Assembly (NCBI GenBank): GCA_009783975.1
Contig: WRCL01000170.1
Span: 1 to 5,205 of the forward strand
Reading direction: 5' to 3'
Length of the DNA stretch: 5,205 nt
From: Micrococcales bacterium
Lineage (GTDB): Bacteria > Actinomycetota > Actinomycetes > Actinomycetales > Cellulomonadaceae
The translations under genes were made by a program, and so were the position numbers. A model generated the notes under the pieces. That model made no database searches, was not told the origin of the DNA, and worked only from the letters and a program-made list of their open reading frames with translations. Each line of letters begins with the position of its first letter. Positions within the stretch are counted from its first letter, which is position 1. Below are positions 1 to 5,205 of the stretch, piece after piece.

Positions 1-113
1 GGGGCGGCAGCCTCGTACAACCTGCGCACCAGCGCACCCAGGTCGTCAGACTCGGTGCTTGTCTTGCGGCCCAGCACGCTCAACGCGTCGGCCTCCATCG
101 AAAACTTCACCAC
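1..113 (-). CDS. N-terminus of a WXG100/Esx-like T7SS substrate (partial, runs off left edge)
   Basis: Thirty-seven codons are visible before the window ends; the frame stays open. The peptide begins (M)VKFSMEADALSVLGRKT and continues with STESDDLGALVRRLYEAAA. This amphipathic, helix-forming, Ser/Thr/Asp-rich N-terminus ending in a leucine-rich stretch is what I know from the first helix of actinobacterial WXG100-family proteins, which form helical-hairpin dimers and are exported by T7SS. The WXG turn and the C-terminal YxxxD/E export signal would lie beyond the edge, so the family call rests on the N-terminus and on the position directly after eccC. Start choice: GTG at 113-111 follows GGAGG (123-119) by 5 bases. 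GTG at 110-108 follows by 8 bases and is an equal alternative. ATG at 98-96 has no good ribosome binding site. An in-frame TGA lies just upstream. The gene is probably a substrate or partner of the EccC encoded upstream, but it could be another small helical protein. Confidence 0.6.
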   Translation of the reverse strand, partial: MVKFSMEADALSVLGRKTSTESDDLGALVRRLYEAAA

Positions 114-118
114 AACCA

Positions 119-123
119 CCTCC
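119..123 (-). promoter_or_regulatory. Ribosome binding site of the WXG100-like gene
   Basis: GGAGG on the minus strand lies 5 bases before GTG at 113 and 8 bases before GTG at 110. It supports a GTG start over the downstream ATG at 98, but cannot decide between the two adjacent GTG codons. Confidence 0.6.
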
Positions 124-138
124 GGCAGCTCGCCTCAC

Positions 139-168
139 GTCTGGACGGTCCATGAGAACCGCCCAGAC
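139..168 (-). other. Strong RNA hairpin / DNA inverted repeat before the WXG100-like gene
   Basis: On the minus strand the arms are GTCTGGGCGGT (168-158) and ACCGTCCAGAC (149-139), with an 8-base loop TCTCATGG. As RNA, all 11 positions pair, ten Watson-Crick and one G-U. No T-run follows, so it is not a classic intrinsic terminator. It could be a U-less actinobacterial terminator after eccC, an attenuator or processing site that sets the ratio of substrate to motor, or a DNA operator. The 3' foot of the hairpin lies about 25 bases before the likely start codon and 15 bases before the ribosome binding site, so it does not occlude the site directly. Confidence 0.6.
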
Positions 169-280
169 CATAACATTTCCGGCATCTGTCATCATGACCG
201 AGTCCCGACGGCACCCAGATGTTCCCGACAGTGCGAGACTGGCCTCCACGCAGGGCAGACGCGACGTCGGACGCCTGTGC

Positions 281-3200
281 TCACCCGTCGCGCACCGGGG
301 CCCAGGCGACCTGGACGAGGAACGGTGGCACGCCACGGCGCACATAGCGCCCCCGGCCTGGCGGCAGGTGCTCGGCATGGGTCCGGCCGACGAGCGCGCC
401 CTCGCTGCGGTCTCCAGACATGATGAGCGTCGCACCGCCGGTGTCCCTGGTCGCTGACAGCGTCTGGCTGAACAGCGCCCGCCCCGCTCCGGCGACCGGA
501 CGGGTCACCACCAGGTGCAGGTGCAGGTCACGCGCCGACGGCAGGTAGGCGAGCAGACCCTCAAGAGGATCGCCACCACCAGCGGCGACGATGTCGTGGT
601 CGTCGACGAGCACGACGACCCGCGGCTCGGTGGCACGCGTCGCCGCGTCGCGGGCTGGACGTTCGTCGAGCTCGGCTGCGATCGACCGGACCAGTGCCGC
701 AGCCTGCGGCGCAGTTTTCGCGTGCGCCGCGAGGTAATCCTCAGGCACAGCCGGGGCAGCGTGCCCGCGCGAGTCGACCACGGCGATGGCAAGCTCGTCC
801 GGGCTCCACCGGGAGGTCAGGCCCGCGACGATCGCGCGCAGCACAGCGGTCTTGCCGCAGCGGGTGTCACCAAGCACCAACAGGTGCTGGTCGTCGCCAA
901 GCAGGTCCCACCACGCGGTGTCCATGGTGTCCTGGCGCACACCGAGCGGGACCGCGTCGGGGGCGTCGAACGCGTCGGGCAAGCTGTCCAAGGCCAGCTC
1001 GGTGGGCAGCAGGCGGATCGGGGCAGCCGACGGTCCGGTCCACGCAGCCGCAACCCGCGCGGCCAGAGCCTCGAGGGCCTCGCCAACATGGTCGTCGTCG
1101 ACCAGCTCGAGCACGGGCAAGGCGATCTGGGCGAACCGGGCGTCGTCGGTGAGCACCCGGCCCGGGGTGTCCGGCGACAACGTCTTGGCCAGCTTGCGGT
1201 CGATCGTGGAGTCCCCTGCGTCGCCCAGCCGCATCTCGACCCGGGTCCCGATGAGGGTCTGGTGGGCCATGCGAAGGTCAGACCAACGGTTCATCCCCAT
1301 GACCAGGTGGATCCCGAACGACGGGCCGCGGGTGAGCAACGTCGCGACGGCGTCGTCCAGCTGGGGGAAGTCGGTGCGCAGCTGGCCGTACCCGTCGACG
1401 AGCACGACGACGTCCGCCGCTGCCAGCTCGGGCAGCTTCCCGGCGCGGTGCAGCGACCGCAGGTGGGTCATCGACTCCACAGAGCTGGACCGGACCACCG
1501 CCTCACGTGCGTGGAGCATCGCGCCGAGCTCTTCGAGCAACCGCACCACCTTGTCCTGGTCGGTCCGCGAGGCGACCCCGCCCACATGCGGGAAGTGCTC
1601 GAGCCGGGCCAGCCCACCACCAGTGAGGTCCAGCCCATACACGGCGACCTCCGTCGGCGTGCGCGTCAGGGCCAACGACACCGCCAAGGTGCGCAGCGCT
1701 GTGGTGCGCCCAGACCCCGGTGCACCGACGAAGGCCACATGCCCCCCAGACCTCGTCAGGTCCAGCCACCACGGCCCCTGGGACTGGGCAGCCGGGTCGT
1801 CGACCAGGCCCAGGACCGCCCCGAGGTCGCTGCGAAGACCACCTGCGAGCTGGGCCCGCTCGGCCTCGACGAGCGACCCGACCGCCAGACGGTCTGGCAG
1901 CGGTGGCAGCCACACCTCAGCGACAGGCACAACCCCACGCTCAGGGTCTTTCAGCTGGGCGACGACGGTGTCGACGACGGTCGGCCCAGTGTTCGCGCGG
2001 CGCAGCTCGACAGGCCGGTCAGGACGTGCCGGGTCGCGGCGCAGCCCGTTGTACGGGCCGAGCACAGCGGTACGGATCGCCGCGACCTCTGGTGGCGGCG
2101 CGGCGTCGTGCCGGATCGGCCCAGACACGTACCCCGAACGGAAACGGGTGTACACCGACGTGTCGACCTTGAGGTACCCGTACCCCGGCAGGGCCGGCAG
2201 CCGGTAGGCGTCTGAGGAGTCCAGCACCATCTGCGACTCAGCCTCGGAGAACGTGCGCAGCCCCAACCGGTACGACAGGTAGGTGTCCAGCCCGCGCAGC
2301 TTCCCGGCCTCCAGACGCTGCGAGGCCAGCAGCAGGTGCACACCGATGGACCGGCCGATCCGGCCGATCTGCAAGAACAGGTCTGTGAACTCCGGCTCGG
2401 CGGTCAACAGCTCGCCGAACTCGTCGATGACGACCAGCAGGTGCGGCATCGCAGGCAGGTCCGGGTCGGTCGTGCGGGCGGTTCGGTAGGCACCGATCGA
2501 CGGCAGCGACCCCGCGTCCTTGAGCATGCGCTGGCGCCGCACGACCTCGCCGGAGATCGAGGCTCGGGCCCGTGTGGTCAGGTGCGGGTCGTCGGCAAGG
2601 TTGTCGATGAGCCCGGCCAGGTGCGGCAGCCCGGCGAACGGGGCGAACGCGGCACCGCCTTTGTAGTCGACGAGGATCATCGCCAGGTCCTCGGGCGGGT
2701 GGGTCGTGACCAAGGACACGACCAGGGTGCGCAACAGCTCGGACTTGCCCGACCCCGTCGCCCCCACGCACAGCCCGTGCGGGCCCATCCCCAGCTGGGC
2801 GGACTCCTTCAGGTCCAGCCAGACCGGGTCGCCGTGGTCGTCGTGGGCGAAGGGCACCCGCAAGAAGTCCTCTGGTTCACGCGGCCCCCAGTGGGCGAGG
2901 TTCGCCGGGTCGGAGAACCCGAGCAGCTCGTCGCTGTCTGGGACGGTCTCCTCCCCCGGCGCCGCGACCGCCGCTGACAGCCGCAGCGGCGCCAACGAGC
3001 GCGCGGTGGCGACGAACAACGCCGAGTCCATGAGGTCGGCAGCAACCTCGACGGTACGTTGGCCGGCCCGTCCAGGGGCGGTGGTCACCGTCGCACCGCG
3101 ACCGTGTGGAGCCAGCTCGATGCGGATGTCGACGTCGTCGGGTTCGTCCAGACGGTCAGCGAGCACGTGGATGACGGTGATCCCCATCGCTGCGGGGCTC

Positions 3201-4222
3201 ACGTCGACCCCCGACACCGCCCGGCGCGCAGGCACCGTGTCGTCGTCAGCGACGATGACCAGCCGGGCTGGGGCTGGTAACGGTGTTGATGTCCGCCGCG
3301 CAGCGTGGGCGTACGAGACCCGGTCGGCCAGCGTGGTGCCCAGCACCTGCCGCAGCTCAGCAGGGTCACGGCCCACCCGTCGGGCGAGCACCGGACCGTC
3401 GAACAAGGTCGCGTCCTCCACGTGCGGCAGCAGGTCCAGCCCTGCCCAGTCCGTGGCGTGCTCAGGGCTGAACCACGCTGCGAGCACCAGGTCGTCAGGG
3501 CCGTGGTGGCAGGCGAGCTGGGCGACCATGGCCCGCACGAGCGCCACCGCGGCGTCTCGTGGTCCGATGACGGCGACGACGCTTGCCCCGACGAGGTCCA
3601 CCGTCACCGGCATCCCCGCGACGGCGGAGTGCTGAGCCACGACAAGCTCGGCCTCGGCCAGCAGGTACGGGTCGTGTGGGGCGACGGGCGACTCTGGTGG
3701 TGGCACCGACAGGTCGAACCAGTCGACCGCGCCGACACCGACCCGGGTGGTCAGGTAGTCCTCGTTGCCACGTCGCCGTTCCCAGAGCCTGGTCGGGTCA
3801 GCGACCAGGCCCACCAGCGCCGCCGGTTCGGGATGGGCGACAACCACCTGGGTGCGGTCGTCGGTGCCCCGCGTGGCCAGGTCCCGGCGCAGGTGTTCGA
3901 GGTAGTCCAGGTACTTGCGACGCCGGACACGTTCGACCCGGCCTGCCCGGCCACGGGCGCTGAGCGCGAAACCCAGCCCGCCGACGAGGGCGACGACGAA
4001 CACGAGCCCCGCGACGACGAGGAACAGCGGCTGACCGTTGCGCAGGACCACCATCATCACCACGGACGTCGTCGCACCCATGACCGGCATGAGGAACTGC
4101 AGTGGCATCGGACCAGAAGCCTGGTCAGACTCCAGCGCGGGTGGGGGCGCCAACGGCTGGGCCGCCGGACGCGCCACCGGCACCGTCGTGCGCGTCGGGC
4201 GGTGGACCACGCGGGTCGTCAC
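281..4222 (-). CDS. eccC: EccC, T7SS membrane-anchored FtsK/SpoIIIE ATPase (fused EccCa-EccCb form)
   Basis: This is the motor of the type VII secretion membrane complex; it binds Esx substrates and couples ATP use to export. The 1313 residues match the usual length of single-chain EccC (the Thermomonospora curvata protein is about 1315). Order: cytosolic N-terminus starting MTTRVVHRP, membrane helices at about 41-60 and 65-88, a basic stalk at 89-115, a degenerate nucleotide-fold region at about 190-420, then three ATPase domains. D1 has Walker A GATGSGKS (487-494) and Walker B LLVVIDEF (D600, E601), with candidate arginine fingers R621/R624 in GRIGRSIGVHLLLASQR. A WLPPLP linker (771-776) leads to D2, with GAPGSGRT (833-840) and VVVLVDG (D943): Lys is replaced by Arg and the catalytic Glu by Gly. 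D3 has GDTRCGKT (1118-1125) and VLVDDHD (D1207, D1208). Start: GTG with AGGAGG 6 bases upstream; the start overlaps the stop of the preceding MinD-like gene. It ends at TGA 283-281. The gene is intact, with no frameshift seen. Confidence 0.97.
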   Translation of the reverse strand: MTTRVVHRPTRTTVPVARPAAQPLAPPPALESDQASGPMPLQFLMPVMGATTSVVMMVVLRNGQPLFLVVAGLVFVVALVGGLGFALSARGRAGRVERVRRRKYLDYLEHLRRDLATRGTDDRTQVVVAHPEPAALVGLVADPTRLWERRRGNEDYLTTRVGVGAVDWFDLSVPPPESPVAPHDPYLLAEAELVVAQHSAVAGMPVTVDLVGASVVAVIGPRDAAVALVRAMVAQLACHHGPDDLVLAAWFSPEHATDWAGLDLLPHVEDATLFDGPVLARRVGRDPAELRQVLGTTLADRVSYAHAARRTSTPLPAPARLVIVADDDTVPARRAVSGVDVSPAAMGITVIHVLADRLDEPDDVDIRIELAPHGRGATVTTAPGRAGQRTVEVAADLMDSALFVATARSLAPLRLSAAVAAPGEETVPDSDELLGFSDPANLAHWGPREPEDFLRVPFAHDDHGDPVWLDLKESAQLGMGPHGLCVGATGSGKSELLRTLVVSLVTTHPPEDLAMILVDYKGGAAFAPFAGLPHLAGLIDNLADDPHLTTRARASISGEVVRRQRMLKDAGSLPSIGAYRTARTTDPDLPAMPHLLVVIDEFGELLTAEPEFTDLFLQIGRIGRSIGVHLLLASQRLEAGKLRGLDTYLSYRLGLRTFSEAESQMVLDSSDAYRLPALPGYGYLKVDTSVYTRFRSGYVSGPIRHDAAPPPEVAAIRTAVLGPYNGLRRDPARPDRPVELRRANTGPTVVDTVVAQLKDPERGVVPVAEVWLPPLPDRLAVGSLVEAERAQLAGGLRSDLGAVLGLVDDPAAQSQGPWWLDLTRSGGHVAFVGAPGSGRTTALRTLAVSLALTRTPTEVAVYGLDLTGGGLARLEHFPHVGGVASRTDQDKVVRLLEELGAMLHAREAVVRSSSVESMTHLRSLHRAGKLPELAAADVVVLVDGYGQLRTDFPQLDDAVATLLTRGPSFGIHLVMGMNRWSDLRMAHQTLIGTRVEMRLGDAGDSTIDRKLAKTLSPDTPGRVLTDDARFAQIALPVLELVDDDHVGEALEALAARVAAAWTGPSAAPIRLLPTELALDSLPDAFDAPDAVPLGVRQDTMDTAWWDLLGDDQHLLVLGDTRCGKTAVLRAIVAGLTSRWSPDELAIAVVDSRGHAAPAVPEDYLAAHAKTAPQAAALVRSIAAELDERPARDAATRATEPRVVVLVDDHDIVAAGGGDPLEGLLAYLPSARDLHLHLVVTRPVAGAGRALFSQTLSATRDTGGATLIMSGDRSEGALVGRTHAEHLPPGRGRYVRRGVPPFLVQVAWAPVRDG

Positions 4223-5205
4223 GACGCACCTCCTGCCCTGGGGTGTGGAGGCTGTCTGCGCGGCTGCGTCCCGCGCTGCAGACGCTGCGTCATGTCTGGG
4301 TGGGGTGGGACTGTTCCCTGCTGTGGCTGGGCCAGACCCGGCTGGACTGGCGCCTGCTGCGGCTGCACCAGGTGGGGCGGAGCCGGGCGGGGCGGACCTT
4401 GCTGCGGCTGCACCAACCCCGGGTGGGGCGGCGCTTGCTGCGGCTGCGCCAATCCCGGGCCGGGCGGACCCTGCGGCTGGGGCAGACCAGCGTGCTGCGG
4501 CTGGGCCCGACCCGGCGGCTGGGCAGGACCCGGGTGGGACGAGCCCTGCTGAGGTTGGGGCAGGTGCGCGTGCACAACGGGCTGGGGAGCCGGCGCAGCG
4601 GTCTGCTGGGCAACGCCAGCTGTGGTTGCGGCAACAAGACGCTCAGTTGGTTGCGCCCCGGCCTGGACCTGGTCGAGCACGTCCACGGCACACGCGGCAG
4701 CCTCGAGCACCGCGAGGTCCCACGCGATACCAGGGCGCTGGCTCTTGGCGAACGCCCTGTCATACGGCACGAGCACCGCCGGCACTGGCGAGGCGTCCAC
4801 AGCCACCTGGACACCGGGGCTGCGGTCACCGGCGACATCGACCAGGACCACGACCGAAGCCACCCCAAGGGAAGCGCACACCGCTGCGACGTCCACAGCC
4901 CGCTGCATCCCAGGTCGGTCGGCCCGGGCCGTGACCACGACCACCCGGCTCGACGCGGCGACGGCGGCGAGGTCCGCACCGGCACGCGGACCCCAGTCTG
5001 TGACGACGACGTCGAAGAACCGGGCAGCGGGCCCCAACGCTGACCACCACCGGGCCGGCTGTGGCACGTCCTGTCCGTCGTGCAGGTCCAGGCAGTACAC
5101 CCCGCTGGTCGTGCGCACCAACCCCTGCGTCGCGCAGGCTGCACCAGTGGCAGCGCGTCGTGCCTCGTCGGCCTTGGGAGCCGACGAGGCGGGGGTTGTG
5201 CACCC
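4219..5205 (-). CDS. MinD/ParA-like P-loop ATPase with a C-terminal Pro/Gln-rich repeat tail (5' end missing)
   Basis: The frame is open to the right edge, giving 328 visible residues; the TTG at 5121 is in frame but internal, because the coding sequence plainly continues upstream (ADEARRAATGAACATQGL). The fragment has the second half of a MinD/ParA fold: a Walker B-like strand FFDVVVTDWGP (about 5019-4987), then SSRVVVVTARADRPGMQRAV, the next strand ASVVVLVDVAG, and VPAVLVPYDRAFAKSQRPGIAWD, typical of the end of this domain in T7SS-linked MinD-like proteins. Walker A must lie outside the window. After the domain come about 150 low-complexity residues rich in P, Q, A and G. The protein is cytosolic by appearance, with no membrane segment. 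It overlaps eccC by 4 bases, so it probably acts with EccC, as a regulator or in positioning the apparatus. EspI of mycobacterial ESX-1 is a MinD-like protein with a proline-rich region, but there the proline-rich part is N-terminal. Family call is fairly sure; the role is inference. Confidence 0.8.
   Translation of the reverse strand, partial: GCTTPASSAPKADEARRAATGAACATQGLVRTTSGVYCLDLHDGQDVPQPARWWSALGPAARFFDVVVTDWGPRAGADLAAVAASSRVVVVTARADRPGMQRAVDVAAVCASLGVASVVVLVDVAGDRSPGVQVAVDASPVPAVLVPYDRAFAKSQRPGIAWDLAVLEAAACAVDVLDQVQAGAQPTERLVAATTAGVAQQTAAPAPQPVVHAHLPQPQQGSSHPGPAQPPGRAQPQHAGLPQPQGPPGPGLAQPQQAPPHPGLVQPQQGPPRPAPPHLVQPQQAPVQPGLAQPQQGTVPPHPDMTQRLQRGTQPRRQPPHPRAGGAS
4229..4234 (-). promoter_or_regulatory. 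Ribosome binding site of eccC, inside the upstream gene
   Basis: A perfect AGGAGG on the minus strand lies 6 bases before the GTG at 4222-4220. It also encodes part of the last residues (AGGAS) of the MinD-like protein. It fixes the eccC start and, with the GTGA overlap at 4222-4219, indicates translational coupling of the two genes. Confidence 0.9.
4300..4569 (-). repeat. Degenerate 36-bp tandem repeat coding a 12-residue P/Q unit
   Basis: Within the tail of the MinD-like gene a unit of the form GLxQPQQxPPxP recurs: GLPQPQGPPGP (11 residues), GLAQPQQAPPHP, GLVQPQQGPPRP plus APP, HLVQPQQAPVQP, GLAQPQQGTVPP, and a looser first copy, HLPQPQQGSSHP. At the DNA level the plus-strand core CTGCTGYGGCTG or TTGCTGCGGCTG recurs at 4318, 4354, 4399 and 4435, with spacings of 36, 45 and 36 bp; the 45-bp step is the APP insertion. 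Related CTGCGGCTG cores lie at 4471 and 4495. All length changes are multiples of three, so the frame is kept. Such repeats usually form an extended, flexible polyproline-like arm; copy number is likely to vary between strains. Confidence 0.85.

Larger units (their letters stand above)
114..280 (-). other. Intergenic region between eccC and the WXG100-like gene
   Basis: This stretch of about 167 bp is the only non-coding DNA in the window. The part around 165-200 is visibly more A/T-rich than its surroundings. Besides the hairpin at 139-168 it holds an 11-bp palindrome with a single central base (GTCATCATGAC, 188-198) and the direct repeat TCCCGAC at 203-209 and 223-229 (plus strand), exactly 20 bp apart. 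A weak -10-like TATGGT lies at 172-167 on the minus strand, without a recognisable -35 partner. The gap and its structure suggest that the substrate gene may have its own promoter or be separated from eccC by RNA processing. That is inference. Confidence 0.5.

Noticed and set aside
167..198. Sigma-70-type promoter for the WXG100-like gene
   Set aside because: TATGGT at 172-167 is a fair -10 match, but no -35-like hexamer occurs at 16-18 bases upstream. It is kept only as a remark in the intergenic entry.
46..435. Minus-strand open frame of 129 codons across the eccC 3' end and the intergenic gap
   Set aside because: It overlaps the intact eccC C-terminus in another frame, has Arg/Ser/Cys-rich composition typical of a shadow frame in GC-rich DNA, and covers the better-supported WXG100-like start.
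515..2215. Plus-strand open frame of 566 codons opposite eccC
   Set aside because: It lies antisense to the conserved D2 and D3 ATPase domains. The translation is low-complexity, rich in Arg, Gln, Val and Pro, with no recognisable domain. Long antisense frames are expected at this GC content.
3305..4552. Plus-strand open frame of 415 codons with a Cys/Gly/Trp-rich end
   Set aside because: The striking CCGW-type repeats are the antisense reading of the Pro/Gln repeat tail of the MinD-like gene. The rest is antisense to the EccC N-terminus.
4300..4569. CRISPR array or non-coding minisatellite
   Set aside because: The repeats are in frame, degenerate and coding, with no unique spacers between identical repeats.
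4102..5043. Leucine/arginine repeat-rich plus-strand frames opposite the MinD-like gene
   Set aside because: Shadow of the 36-bp repeat and of the ATPase domain. There is no ribosome binding site and no domain, while the minus frame has clear MinD-like strands.
5119..5121. TTG at 5121 as the true start of the MinD-like gene
   Set aside because: The same frame continues upstream to the window edge with plausible coding sequence. Starting here would remove the Walker A half of the domain.

Overview
The window is very GC-rich, and all supported genes lie on the minus strand. It reads as part of a type VII secretion (T7SS, ESX-like) locus from a high-GC actinobacterium. The single-chain, three-ATPase EccC, the GTG starts with strong Shine-Dalgarno sequences and the codon bias fit an actinomycete outside the mycobacteria. 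A member of Micrococcales (Cellulomonas-like) is my guess, but that is inference and not something the sequence proves.

Layout in the direction of transcription (right to left). (1) Positions 5205-4219 hold the 3' part of a MinD/ParA-like P-loop ATPase gene. Its frame is open to the right edge, so its start and Walker A motif lie outside the window. After the ATPase domain comes a tail of about 150 residues rich in Pro, Gln, Ala and Gly, with a degenerate 12-residue (36-bp) tandem repeat. (2) Positions 4222-281 hold a complete eccC, 1313 codons, starting with GTG. It overlaps the MinD-like gene by 4 bases (GTGA) and has a perfect AGGAGG ribosome binding site inside the upstream gene. The protein has two membrane helices, a stalk, a degenerate nucleotide-binding-fold region and three FtsK/SpoIIIE-type domains. 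Only the first of these domains has fully canonical Walker motifs. (3) Positions 280-114 are an intergenic stretch of about 167 bp. It holds a strong 11-bp hairpin, a spaced direct repeat and a short palindrome. (4) Positions 113-1 hold the first 37 codons of a small protein whose N-terminus looks like a WXG100/Esx-type T7SS substrate.

How the parts may work together: EccC is the membrane motor that recruits Esx-type substrates through its C-terminal ATPase domains and drives their export. The WXG100-like gene just downstream is a plausible substrate. The MinD-like ATPase is translationally coupled to EccC and is a plausible regulator or positioning factor, by analogy with EspI-type proteins of mycobacterial ESX-1.

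I see no sign of a wholly new system. The points worth a second look are the C-terminal P/Q repeat tail on the MinD-like protein, the degenerate second ATPase site of EccC, and the hairpin before the substrate gene. I found no tRNA, rRNA, CRISPR array or mobile element.
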